NCBI RefSeq assembly: GCF_035685805.1
Contig: NZ_DASSAB010000028.1
Span: forward strand, 20,401 to 84,400
Reading direction: 5' to 3'
Length of the DNA: 64,000 nucleotides
Origin: Dyella_A sp035685805
GTDB lineage: Bacteria > Pseudomonadota > Gammaproteobacteria > Xanthomonadales > Rhodanobacteraceae
Part shown: piece after piece, positions 25,985 through 35,259 of the stretch
Position numbering within the stretch: position 1 is the stretch's first letter
How the letters are laid out: each line of letters opens with the position of its first letter
Notes under the pieces: model-generated
What the model was told of the DNA's origin: nothing
The model's input: only the letters and a program-made list of their open reading frames with translations
The model's database searches: none
Position numbers and translations under genes: made by a program

Positions 25985-26518
25985 TCACTTGGCCTGGTCG
26001 GCGATCCAGCTCACCGCGGCCTTCACCTGTTCGTCGGTCAGCGACGGGTTGCCGCCCTTGGCCGGCATCATGTTGCCGTCCGGGCCCTTGTAGCCGTTGA
26101 TCGCGTGCTCGAAAAGGGTGTTCATGCCCTGCGCCAGGCGCGGTGCCCAGGCGGCCTTGTCGCCCAGCTTGGGCGCACCGGCCACACCGGCGGTGTGGCA
26201 GCTGTGGCACAGGTTTTCGTAGATGGTCTTGCCGTCGGTGGTGCCGCCGTAGGCAACCTGCGACGCGGCAGCCTTGGCGGCCGCTTCCGCAGCCGCGGCC
26301 ATGGCGGCGCGACCGGTGTCACCGGCGTACACCGCACCGACCGGCGCGATCCGCGCCATCTGCTGCTTGGCCGCCTCCGGGTTGGTCTCTTTCGGCTCGC
26401 GGTTGTAGATCGCCCAGCCGAGGCTGATCAGCAGCACGGTCAGCACACTCAGCCCGGCAATCAGCATCAGGAACTGACGCATGAAGCTCTGATCGGATTT
26501 GGTCAGGGAACCGCTCAC
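25985..26518 (-). CDS. Membrane-anchored cytochrome c5-type protein
   Basis: A protein of 177 residues from a proposed GTG start (26518) that has GGAG 8 bases upstream. One transmembrane segment (about 14-37; MRQFLMLIAGLSVLTVLLISLGWAIY) anchors an Ala-rich linker and a C-terminal class I cytochrome c domain with heme motif CHSCH (104-108) and a distal Met in NMMPAKGG. This is the c5-type fold that shuttles electrons in the periplasm. An alternative ATG start at MRQF would remove 12 residues. It is monocistronic with its own terminator. Confidence 0.88.
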   Translation of the reverse strand: MSGSLTKSDQSFMRQFLMLIAGLSVLTVLLISLGWAIYNREPKETNPEAAKQQMARIAPVGAVYAGDTGRAAMAAAAEAAAKAAASQVAYGGTTDGKTIYENLCHSCHTAGVAGAPKLGDKAAWAPRLAQGMNTLFEHAINGYKGPDGNMMPAKGGNPSLTDEQVKAAVSWIADQAK

Positions 26519-27153
26519 GAACGTACTCCAGTCAAAAATGGGGAGCCGGCAGGCCGGATCCGGCCGCGCGGCGCGTCGCTGCGGCAACCCGAGAGCGGGC
26601 CACGCCAGGCGGCAACCGCGGGATTATAGACGAAGCCTGCGGCAAGTTTCAGCGTGCGCACGCGGCGGCCGGTCGCAGCGTCGGCGCCGCGCCGACCGAT
26701 CGAGCGTGGCGGCGCTGCGCTCGCAACAGTCGTCCGGGTGCCTTGCGCGGCGTCCGGGCAGCGGTGTTCGTCGATGCAGGGGATCAGGCAAAGCACGACG
26801 GCCGTCGATGCTCATCGTCTGCCGTGGTGGTCGTGCGCCGATCAACAGGCCGGTCCGCCAGGCTCGATGGCCGCCACCACCGCGCTGCGGCTGGCGCAAG
26901 GCTGCGCCGGTGACGGCTGCGTCTAGTTGATCCGCGCGTCCCGCGGTATCGTCTGCACGGTCACGGCCCACCCCACCCCTTGCTGCGCAGGGGGCCGTCG
27001 AACTTCCGCCCCTGCCATCGGTCATGCCATGACCATGTCAACCGGCAGTGTCACGCTTCGTTGCCGTAACCCTATTCTTTCCTCGCCATCCAGACAGGGC
27101 GCGCATGCTGCGCGCGGGGCCTTCGGCTCCAACGTTCAATCCGGGAGTGTCAC
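26519..27153. other. 635-base intergenic region between cytochrome c and RND adaptor genes
   Basis: The stretch separates two divergent genes. Short GC-rich open frames on both strands (such as 26624-27025 minus and 26654-26926 plus) lack a ribosome-binding site and protein-like composition. Nothing else was recognised apart from presumed promoters; GGGAG at 27143 is the ribosome-binding site of the adaptor gene. Confidence 0.5.
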
Positions 27154-28404
27154 ATGTCGCGTTTTTGGAAGATCGCGCTGATCGTTGTTGCCATCATCGT
27201 GGTGGTTGCGGTCGGTTTTCGCCTGATGCACAAGCCTTCAGCCGGCGCGCAGGGCAAGCCCGGTGCCGCGGCGTCTGCGGACAAGAACGGTGGCGAAAAA
27301 GAGGCCGATCCCGTGCCGGTCACGGTCGAGCCGGTGAGCGTGCAGAACGTGCCGGTGTACCTCACCGCGCTGGGTACCGTGCAGGCGCTCAACACCGTCA
27401 CGGTCAGCCCGCAGATCGGCGGCCTGCTGATGAAGCTCAATTTCGACGAAGGCCAGGAAGTCACCAAGGGCCAGGTGCTGGCCGAGATCGACCCGCGTTC
27501 GCTGCAAGCCACCTACGACGAAGCGGCCGCGCGCCGCCGTCAGGACGCCGCGCAGCTGGCCACCGCGCGCAGCAACCTCGACCGCAGCCGCGATCTCGCC
27601 AAGCAGGGCTACATCTCCAAGCAGGACCTGGACACGCTGCAGAACACGGTCAGCCAGTACGCCGCGGCGGTGGCCGCGGACGAGGCGGCAGCCAACAACG
27701 CCAAGGTGCAGCTGGGCTACACCAAGGTGATCGCGCCGATCAGCGGCATGGCCGGCATCCGCGGGGTCGACCCGGGCAACATCGTCACCACCGCCTCGAC
27801 CATCGTGACGTTGACCGAGGTACATCCGATCAACGTGATCTTCCCGCTGCCGGAGCAGAACGTGGAGTTGGTGCGCTCCTCGCAGCAGCGCGGCGAGCCG
27901 CTGGAAGTGGCCGCGCTGGACAGCACCGGCAACAAGGTGATCGCCGGCAAGGGCCTGCTGAAGGTGATCAACAACCAGATCGACACCAGCACCGGCACGT
28001 TCAACCTCAAGGCCGAGTTCCCCAACGAGGAGAACGCGCTGTTCCCCGGCCAGTTCGTCAACGTGCGGATGAAGGTCAACACGGTGCAGGGCGGCCTGGT
28101 GATCCCGTCGCAGGCGGTGCAGCGCGGTCCGGACGGCGACTACGTCTACCAGCTGCAGCCCGCGGACAACACGGTGAAGATGCAGCCGGTCACCACCGGG
28201 CAGGAGGTGGGCGACACCCACGTGATGATCACCCAGGGCCTGAAGACCGGCGACCAAGTGGTGACCGAGGGCCAGTTCCGCCTCAAGCCGGGCAGCAAGG
28301 TCAAGCCGCTCAAGCCGGGCGAGGTGCCGAAGGCGCCGACCGAGGAAGAGCTCAAGAAGGCCGCGAAGGACAACAAGGGCGGCGGTCGCGGTCGCCGCGG
28401 CTGA
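27154..28404 (+). CDS. RND efflux periplasmic adaptor (membrane fusion protein, MdtA-like)
   Basis: A protein of 416 residues. An N-terminal membrane segment (about 8-24) is followed by the barrel-sandwich start VTVEPVSVQNVPVYLTALGTVQALNTVTVSPQIGG, an alpha-hairpin (ARRRQDAAQLATARSNLDRSRDLAKQGYISKQDLDTLQ), the second lipoyl half (VQLGYTKVIAPISGMAGIRGVDPGN) and beta-barrel and membrane-proximal domains, with a Lys/Gly-rich tail. It bridges an inner-membrane RND pump to an outer-membrane channel. It is first in a three-gene set with two RND pumps, in MdtABC-like order; no TolC-type gene is in the window. The ATG at 27154 follows GGGAG. Confidence 0.92.
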   Translation: MSRFWKIALIVVAIIVVVAVGFRLMHKPSAGAQGKPGAAASADKNGGEKEADPVPVTVEPVSVQNVPVYLTALGTVQALNTVTVSPQIGGLLMKLNFDEGQEVTKGQVLAEIDPRSLQATYDEAAARRRQDAAQLATARSNLDRSRDLAKQGYISKQDLDTLQNTVSQYAAAVAADEAAANNAKVQLGYTKVIAPISGMAGIRGVDPGNIVTTASTIVTLTEVHPINVIFPLPEQNVELVRSSQQRGEPLEVAALDSTGNKVIAGKGLLKVINNQIDTSTGTFNLKAEFPNEENALFPGQFVNVRMKVNTVQGGLVIPSQAVQRGPDGDYVYQLQPADNTVKMQPVTTGQEVGDTHVMITQGLKTGDQVVTEGQFRLKPGSKVKPLKPGEVPKAPTEEELKKAAKDNKGGGRGRRG

Positions 28405-28524
28405 CGATGACCCTCCGGCGCACCGCGCCCGGCGCGCCCGGGCCGGGCGCCGGGACATCACGCGCCGGTGCGCACCACTGACCATCGGGCACGTGCCCCG
28501 CCACTGACGGCAGACCAGGACACC

Positions 28525-31500
28525 ATGGGATTCTCATCGCTCTTCATCCGACGCCCGATCGCCACCTCGCTGCTGATGGTGGCGGTGCTGCTGCTGGGCG
28601 TGCTCGGCTATCGCCAGTTGCCGGTGTCCGCGCTGCCGGAGATCGACGCGCCCAGCCTGGTCGTGACCACCCAGTACCCCGGCGCCAGCGCCTCGACGAT
28701 GGCGGCGCTGGTCACCACGCCGCTGGAGCGCCAGTTCGGGCAGATCTCGGGCCTGGCGATGATGAGCTCGGACTCGTCCGCCGGGCTGTCCACGATCATC
28801 CTGCAGTTCAACATGGACCGCGATATCGACATCGCGGCGCAGGACGTGCAGTCGGCGATCAGCACCTCCAAGGGCACGCTGCCGAACAACCTGCCGTACC
28901 CGCCGGTCTACAACCGGGTGAACCCGGCCGATGCGCCGATCCTCACGCTGATGCTCACCTCCGACAGCCGCGCGCTGCGTGACGTCAACGACCTGGCCGA
29001 CTCGATCATCGCGCAGAAGCTCTCGCAGGTGCAGGGCGTGGGCCTGGTGTCGATCGCCGGCAACGTGCGCCCGGCCGTGCGCGTGCAGGTGAACCCGGCG
29101 CAGCTGTCGAACCTCGGCCTCACGCTGGAAGATGTGCGCAGCGCGCTGAGCCAGGCCAACGTCAACGCGCCCAAGGGCACGCTCAACGGCAAGACGCAGA
29201 GTTACTCGATCGGCACCAACGACCAGCTGTCCAACGCGGCGGAGTACAAGAACACCATCATCAGCTACAAGAACGGTGCGCCGGTGCGTCTGTCCGACGT
29301 GGCCAGCGTGGTCGACGGCGTGGAGAACGATCAGCTCGCCGCCTGGGCCAACGGCAAGCCGGCGGTGCTGCTGGACATCCGCCGCCAGCCGGGCGCGAAC
29401 ATCGTCAAGACGGTGGAGCAGATCCGCGCCACGCTGCCGTCGCTGAAGTCGGTGCTGCCGGCGGACGTGCACCTGGACGTGTTCGCCGATCGCACCATCA
29501 CCATTCGCGCCTCGGTGCACGACGTGCAGTTCACGCTGATCCTCACCATCTTCCTGGTGGTGGCGGTGATCTTCGTGTTCCTGCGCCGGCTGTGGGCCAC
29601 GATCATTCCCTCGGTGGCGGTACCGCTGTCGCTGATGGGCACCTTCGGCGTGATGGCGTTCGCCGGGATGTCGCTGGACAACCTCTCGCTGATGGCGCTG
29701 ACCGTGGCCACCGGCTTCGTGGTCGACGATGCGATCGTGATGATCGAGAACATCGTGCGCTACATCGAGCAGGGCAAGAGTGGTCGCGAGGCGGCCGAAC
29801 TCGGCGCCAAGGAAATCGGCTTCACCGTGCTGTCGCTGACCGTGTCGCTGGTGGCGGTGTTCCTGCCGCTGTTGCTGATGCCCGGCGTCACCGGCCGGCT
29901 GTTCCACGAGTTCGCCTGGGTGCTGACCATCGCGGTGACCATCTCGATGCTGGTGTCGCTGACGCTGACGCCGATGATGTGCGCCTACCTGCTCAAGCCC
30001 GACCAGCTGCCGGTCAGTGACGAGCACCACGCCGCAGGCGCCGCCAAGGGCAAGCGCGACCTGTGGTCGCGTACCGTGCGTCTGTACGAGAACACGCTCG
30101 ACTGGGTGCTCGACCACCAGCGCCTGACCATGGCCGTGGCGACGATTACCATCGTGATCACCGTGCTGCTGTACATCGCGATCCCGAAGGGCCTGCTGCC
30201 CGAGCAGGACACGGGCTTGATCACCGGCGTGGTGCAGGCGGACGAGAACGTCGCCTTCCCGCAGATGGAGGCGCGTACCAAGGCCGTGGCCGAGGCGCTG
30301 CGCAAGGATCCGGCGGTAAGCGGCGTGGCGGCCTTCATCGGCGCTGGCTCGATCAACCCCACGCTCAATCAGGGCCAGCTGTCGATCGTGCTGAAGGACC
30401 GCGGCGACCGCGACGGCCTGGACAAGGTGCTGCCCAGTCTGCAGGCCGCGGTGGCGAACATTCCGGGCGTGGCGCTGTATCTGAAGCCGGTGCAGGACGT
30501 CACGCTGGACAGCCGCGTCTCGGCCACCGAGTACCAGTACGCGCTGTCGGACGTGAATGCCGCCGAGCTCTCCGGCTATGCCGACAAGATGACCCAGGCG
30601 CTGCGCCAGCGCCCGGAGCTGGCCGATGTCGACAACAACCTGGCCGACGCGGGCAATGCGCTCAAGCTCACCATCGATCGCGACAAGGCCAGCCGCCTGG
30701 GCGTGCCGGTGCAGAGCATCGACGACACGCTGTACGACGCGTTCGGCCAGCGCCAGATCTCCACCATCTTCACCCAGCTCAACCAGTACCGCGTGGTGCT
30801 GGAGGTCGCGCCGCAGTTCCGCAACAGCGACGACCTGATGAACAAGCTGACCGTGCGCGGCAACGGCAACGGTGCGCTCACCGGCTCCAATGCCACCAGC
30901 TTCGGCCAGCTCACCTCCAGCAACTCGGCCACGCCATCGGGCATCGGCAACACCGGCAACGTCGGCTTCCAGGTCGGCGGTGGCGGCACCATCCCGATCT
31001 CCTCGCTGGCCACGGCCGAATACACCAGCGCGCCGCTGGTGGTCAGCCACCAGCAGCAGCTGCCGGCGGTAACCATTTCGTTCAACCTGGCGCCGGGCTA
31101 CTCGCTGTCGCAGGGCGTGGATGCGATCAACGAAGTGGTCAAGCAACTCAACCTGCCGCCGCAGGTGCGCGGCGAGTTCGTCGGCAAGGCGGCGGAGTTC
31201 TCCTCTTCCATTGGCGACGAGGTGCTGCTGCTGCTCGCCTCGGTGATCGTGATCTACATCGTGCTGGGCGTGCTGTACGAGAGCTACATCCATCCGATCA
31301 CGATCATCTCGACACTGCCGCCGGCCGGTGTGGGTGCACTGCTGGCGCTGATCCTGTGCGGCATGAGCCTGTCGGTAGACGGCATCGTGGGCATCGTGCT
31401 GCTGATCGGCATCGTGAAGAAGAACGCGATCATGATGATCGACTTCGCGATCGAGGCGCAGCGCGAGGGCATGGGCCCGCGCGAGGCGATCCGCCGCGCC

Positions 31501-31764
31501 TGCCTGCTGCGTTTCCGCCCGATCATGATGACCACTGCGGCCGCCATGCTCGGCGCGCTGCCGCTGGCGCTGGGCAACGGCATCGGTTCGGAGCTGCGCC
31601 GTCCGCTGGGTGTGTCGATCGTCGGCGGCCTGCTGCTTTCGCAGCTGGTGACGCTGTACACCACGCCGGTGATCTACCTGTACATGGAGCGGTTCTCGGA
31701 CTGGCTGAAGCATCGTCGCGAACAGCGCGCGCTCGTTGCCCACACGGAGCACGGTGCGGCGTAA
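28525..31764 (+). CDS. RND efflux pump permease 1 (MdtB-like, HAE1 family)
   Basis: A protein of 1079 residues with twelve expected membrane helices and two large periplasmic loops. Proton-relay residues are present: the Asp pair in TGFVVDDAIV (TM4) and Lys in GIVKKNAIM (TM10). A low-complexity Ser/Gly/Asn stretch around residues 790-830 (ALTGSNATSFGQLTSSNSATPSGIGNTGNVG) is a family-variable loop. It exports drugs or other hydrophobic compounds. The start at 28525 was chosen at MGFSSLFIRRPIATSLL, the conserved RND N-terminus. It follows the adaptor by about 120 bases and precedes permease 2 across a strong hairpin. Confidence 0.93.
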   Translation: MGFSSLFIRRPIATSLLMVAVLLLGVLGYRQLPVSALPEIDAPSLVVTTQYPGASASTMAALVTTPLERQFGQISGLAMMSSDSSAGLSTIILQFNMDRDIDIAAQDVQSAISTSKGTLPNNLPYPPVYNRVNPADAPILTLMLTSDSRALRDVNDLADSIIAQKLSQVQGVGLVSIAGNVRPAVRVQVNPAQLSNLGLTLEDVRSALSQANVNAPKGTLNGKTQSYSIGTNDQLSNAAEYKNTIISYKNGAPVRLSDVASVVDGVENDQLAAWANGKPAVLLDIRRQPGANIVKTVEQIRATLPSLKSVLPADVHLDVFADRTITIRASVHDVQFTLILTIFLVVAVIFVFLRRLWATIIPSVAVPLSLMGTFGVMAFAGMSLDNLSLMALTVATGFVVDDAIVMIENIVRYIEQGKSGREAAELGAKEIGFTVLSLTVSLVAVFLPLLLMPGVTGRLFHEFAWVLTIAVTISMLVSLTLTPMMCAYLLKPDQLPVSDEHHAAGAAKGKRDLWSRTVRLYENTLDWVLDHQRLTMAVATITIVITVLLYIAIPKGLLPEQDTGLITGVVQADENVAFPQMEARTKAVAEALRKDPAVSGVAAFIGAGSINPTLNQGQLSIVLKDRGDRDGLDKVLPSLQAAVANIPGVALYLKPVQDVTLDSRVSATEYQYALSDVNAAELSGYADKMTQALRQRPELADVDNNLADAGNALKLTIDRDKASRLGVPVQSIDDTLYDAFGQRQISTIFTQLNQYRVVLEVAPQFRNSDDLMNKLTVRGNGNGALTGSNATSFGQLTSSNSATPSGIGNTGNVGFQVGGGGTIPISSLATAEYTSAPLVVSHQQQLPAVTISFNLAPGYSLSQGVDAINEVVKQLNLPPQVRGEFVGKAAEFSSSIGDEVLLLLASVIVIYIVLGVLYESYIHPITIISTLPPAGVGALLALILCGMSLSVDGIVGIVLLIGIVKKNAIMMIDFAIEAQREGMGPREAIRRACLLRFRPIMMTTAAAMLGALPLALGNGIGSELRRPLGVSIVGGLLLSQLVTLYTTPVIYLYMERFSDWLKHRREQRALVAHTEHGAA

Positions 31765-31802
31765 TGTCGCCGCCACGCCGGACGGGTCCGGGTTGACCTC
31801 CT

Positions 31803-31838
31803 ACGCAAGCGGCCCGCCTCCCGGCGGGCCGCTTGCGT
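31803..31838 (+). terminator. Strong hairpin between the two RND permease genes
   Basis: Perfect 16-bp stem ACGCAAGCGGCCCGCC, loop TCCC, complement, then TTTG. It lies 38 bases after permease 1 and 145 before permease 2, on the same transcript strand. It looks like an intrinsic terminator or a 3'-end-stabilising structure, with only a short T-tract. Confidence 0.7.
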
Positions 31839-31983
31839 TTGGGCCGATGCGACCGCGGAGGCCGTGGGTCGATCCGCGGCCGCCGCCGTTCAACCGTTTC
31901 GCTCCTGGCGCGTTTGGGGTGCGATCATCCGTGCGCTTCGCGCGCGCCGCGCCCCGTCTCTGCGAACCGGCCCAACTCTCCGC

Positions 31984-34900
31984 ATGAACCTTTCCGCTCT
32001 CTTCGTGCGCCGTCCGATCGGCATCTCGCTGCTGGCCATCGGCCTGTTTGCCGTCGGTACGCTCTGCTACAGCCTGCTTGGCGTGTCGGCCCTGCCGGCG
32101 ATCCAGTTTCCGGCGATCTTCGTGCAGGCCAGCCAGCCGGGCGCGGACGCCAGCACCATGGCCTCGACCGTGGCCGCGCCGCTGGAACGCCACCTGGGCC
32201 AGGTGCCGGGCATCGACACGCTGCGCTCGAACAGTTCCGAAGGCGGCGCGTTCGTTTTCATGATCTTCAACAGCGACCGCAACATCGACGCGGCGGCGCG
32301 CGACGTGCAGCAGGCGATCAGCGCGGCGGCGCCGGACCTGCCCAGCGGCCTGACCAGTGCGCCGAGCCTGGAGAAGGCCAACCCGAACGACGACCCGGTG
32401 ATCGTGTTCGCCCTGACCTCCACCACCCAGTCTGCTGCGGCGCTCTACAACGTCGCGGACACCCTGCTGATGCCGCGTCTTACCCAGCTCGAGGGCGTGT
32501 CGTCGGTCGACCTGGCCGGTGCCGCGACGCCGGCGATCCGGGTCGACGTGAACCTGCGCAAGCTCAACGCGATGGGCATGTCGCCGGACCAGCTGCGCAA
32601 TGCGCTGATCGCCGCCAACGTCACCTCGCCGCTGGGCACGCTGAGCAACGGCGTCAGCAACCTGATGGTGACGGCCAACGACCAGCTGCATTCGGCCGAC
32701 GATTTCGCCAGCCTGATCGTGGCGGTGAAGGACGGCACCCCGGTGCGCCTGTCGGACGTGGCCAACGTCTACGCCGGCCAGCAGGACGCATACCAGGCAG
32801 CGACCTTCGGTCACCAGCCGGCGATCCTGATGTATGTCTACAAGAAGGCCGACGCCAACGTGATCGCCACGGTGGACCGGGTGCGCGCCACCATCCCGGA
32901 GCTGCGCAGCTTCCTGCAGCCGGCCACCACGCTCACGCCGTACTTCGACGGCACCCCGACCATCCGCGCCTCGCTGCGCGAGGTGCAGGTGACGCTGCTG
33001 ATCAGCCTGGCGATGGTGGTGATGACGATGGCGCTGTTCCTGCGCCGGCTGGCGCCCACGCTGATCGCCGCCGCGGCGGTGCCGTTGTCGCTGGCCGGCG
33101 CGGCCACCGTGATGTACGTGCTCGGCTACACGCTCAACAACCTCACGCTGCTGGCGCTGGTGATCGCGATCGGTTTCGTGGTGGACGACGCCATCGTGGT
33201 GATCGAGAACATCATCCGCCACATCGACGAGGGCATGCCGCGGCTGGAGGCCGCACTCAAGGGCGGTCGCGAGATCGGCTTCACCATCGTCTCGATCACC
33301 GCCTCGCTGATTGCGGTGTTCATCCCGCTGCTGTTCGCCGGCGGCATCGTCGGCATGTTCTTCAAGGAGTTCACGACCACGCTGATTGCCGCGATCGCGG
33401 TGTCGGCGCTGGTCTCGCTCACGCTCACGCCAGCGTTGTGCGGGCGGTTCCTGCAGGGACACAGCGCCACGGCGGCGGATCGTCCGCGCAAGCCGTCGCG
33501 CCTCGCGCCGCTGAGCCGCTGGCTGGATGCGGGGCAGGACCGCATGCTGGCCGTCTATACGCGGTCGCTGAATTTTTCCCTGCGCCATGCGCTGGCGTTC
33601 TCGCTCATGCCGCTCGCGCTGATCGTGCTCACGGTGGTGCTGGCCGGCATGGTGAAAGGCTCGCTGTTCCCGCCGCAGGACACCGGGCTGATCCACGGCT
33701 ACGCCAACTCCGGCGCCACCGTCTCGTTCCGGGACCTGGTCAAGCGCCAGCAGCGGCTGGTCGACATGCTGCTGTTCGACAAGGATGTGGCGAACGTGGG
33801 CTCGCGCCTGGGCGTCAGTCGCCGCGGTGCCAGCGGATCGTTCGACATCCAGCTCAAGACCCGGGCCGAGGGGCGCACGGACGACACCTTCACCGTGCTC
33901 GACCGCCTGGGCGCGAAGGCCGATCGCTATCCGGATCTCAACCTGCGGCTGCGTCCGATCCAGGACCTGCCCAGCGGCGGTGGCGGCAGCAACCAGGGCG
34001 CGCAGTACGAGGTATCGCTGCAGGGCGACGACCTGGCCGAGCTGCAGGTGTGGTTGCCGCGGCTGGTCAAGGAGCTGTCGAAGAATCCGATGTTCCGCGA
34101 CGTGGGCTCGGACGTGGAGGAGGGCGGACTGCGCCAGAACGTGGTGATCGATCGCGACAAGGCATCGCGGCTGGGCATCTCAGTCGGTACCGTCGACGGC
34201 GCGCTCTACGACGCGTTCGGTCAGCGCCAGGTGTCGACCATCTATTCGGACATCAACCAGTACAAGGTGGTGGTGAACGCGCTGCCGAGCCAGACCGCCA
34301 CGCCGGAGGCGCTCGACCGCATCTACGTGCGCGCCAGCAGCGGCGAGATGGTGCCGCTCACGGCCGTGGCGCATCAGGAGGCGGGCCTGGCTCCGTCGCA
34401 GATCAGCCACCAGAACCAGATGACCACCATGGACATGAGCTTCAACCTGGCGCCGGGCGCCTCGATGAGCGATGCACTGGAGGTGATCCAGGCGACCGTG
34501 GACAACATGCGCATGCCCGGGAACATCCGGCTTACGCTGGGCAACGATTTCCGCCGCTTCCAGCAGTCGCAGGGCTCGATGCTGTGGCTGATCCTGGCCG
34601 CCATCGTCACCGTCTACATCGTGCTGGGGATGCTCTACGAAAGCCTGATCCACCCGATCACCATCCTCTCGACGTTGCCCGCGGCCGGTGTCGGTGCGCT
34701 GGCGGCGCTGGTGGTAACCGACACCGAGCTGTCGATCGTGGCGATGATCGCGCTGGTGCTGCTGATCGGCATCGTCAAGAAGAACGCGATCATGATGATC
34801 GACTTTGCCCTGGTGGCGCAGCGCGAGCACGGCAAGAGCCCGCTGGAGGCCGCACGCGAGGCGTGCATCGTGCGCTTCCGCCCGATCATGATGACTTCGA

Positions 34901-35139
34901 TGGTGGCGATCCTTGCCGCACTGCCGATCGCCATCGGCCTGGGCGAAGGCTCGGAGCTGCGACGTCCGCTGGGTATCGCGCTGATCGGCGGTCTGCTCAT
35001 CTCGCAGACGCTGACCCTGCTCAGCACGCCGGCGCTGTACGTGATCTTCTCGTGTCTCTCGGAGCGGGCGCGGGTGCGGCGGGAGACCCGCCGTGCCCGC
35101 CGTAGCGCCAGACGCGCGGCCAGGCTGGCCAACGCCTGA
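31984..35139 (+). CDS. RND efflux pump permease 2 (MdtC-like, HAE1 family)
   Basis: A protein of 1051 residues with the RND fold: MNLSALFVRRPIGISLL start, the Asp pair in IGFVVDDAIV, Lys in GIVKKNAIMM, and two periplasmic halves. It is clearly related to permease 1 but diverged, as in heteromultimeric MdtB/MdtC pumps. The start at 31984 is the conserved N-terminus; an in-frame upstream extension to 31864 has no RND-like residues and includes CG-rich leader. A separate promoter may exist in the 145 bases after the hairpin. Confidence 0.93.
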   Translation: MNLSALFVRRPIGISLLAIGLFAVGTLCYSLLGVSALPAIQFPAIFVQASQPGADASTMASTVAAPLERHLGQVPGIDTLRSNSSEGGAFVFMIFNSDRNIDAAARDVQQAISAAAPDLPSGLTSAPSLEKANPNDDPVIVFALTSTTQSAAALYNVADTLLMPRLTQLEGVSSVDLAGAATPAIRVDVNLRKLNAMGMSPDQLRNALIAANVTSPLGTLSNGVSNLMVTANDQLHSADDFASLIVAVKDGTPVRLSDVANVYAGQQDAYQAATFGHQPAILMYVYKKADANVIATVDRVRATIPELRSFLQPATTLTPYFDGTPTIRASLREVQVTLLISLAMVVMTMALFLRRLAPTLIAAAAVPLSLAGAATVMYVLGYTLNNLTLLALVIAIGFVVDDAIVVIENIIRHIDEGMPRLEAALKGGREIGFTIVSITASLIAVFIPLLFAGGIVGMFFKEFTTTLIAAIAVSALVSLTLTPALCGRFLQGHSATAADRPRKPSRLAPLSRWLDAGQDRMLAVYTRSLNFSLRHALAFSLMPLALIVLTVVLAGMVKGSLFPPQDTGLIHGYANSGATVSFRDLVKRQQRLVDMLLFDKDVANVGSRLGVSRRGASGSFDIQLKTRAEGRTDDTFTVLDRLGAKADRYPDLNLRLRPIQDLPSGGGGSNQGAQYEVSLQGDDLAELQVWLPRLVKELSKNPMFRDVGSDVEEGGLRQNVVIDRDKASRLGISVGTVDGALYDAFGQRQVSTIYSDINQYKVVVNALPSQTATPEALDRIYVRASSGEMVPLTAVAHQEAGLAPSQISHQNQMTTMDMSFNLAPGASMSDALEVIQATVDNMRMPGNIRLTLGNDFRRFQQSQGSMLWLILAAIVTVYIVLGMLYESLIHPITILSTLPAAGVGALAALVVTDTELSIVAMIALVLLIGIVKKNAIMMIDFALVAQREHGKSPLEAAREACIVRFRPIMMTSMVAILAALPIAIGLGEGSELRRPLGIALIGGLLISQTLTLLSTPALYVIFSCLSERARVRRETRRARRSARRAARLANA

Positions 35140-35259
35140 TACCGCCGTCGTCGCGAGAGGCCACGCGTTGCGCCGTGACCGCCGGGCGCGCGGACAAGTG
35201 CGAGCCGCCTGGGACGCGTCCCGCGTCGTCTGCTGCCCCCGCGGCGGATGATCAGATGA

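Noticed and set aside
26624..27025. Possible small gene in the gap before the RND adaptor
   Set aside because: No ribosome-binding site, Arg-rich composition and no family resemblance.
28534..31776. A 1080-codon open frame antisense to the RND permease 1 gene
   Set aside because: Arg/His/Gln-rich composition typical of the reverse frame of GC-rich genes; the sense strand carries all RND motifs.
31833..35105. A 1090-codon plus-strand frame overlapping RND permease 2
   Set aside because: Arg/Gly/Ala-rich alternative frame of the real permease.
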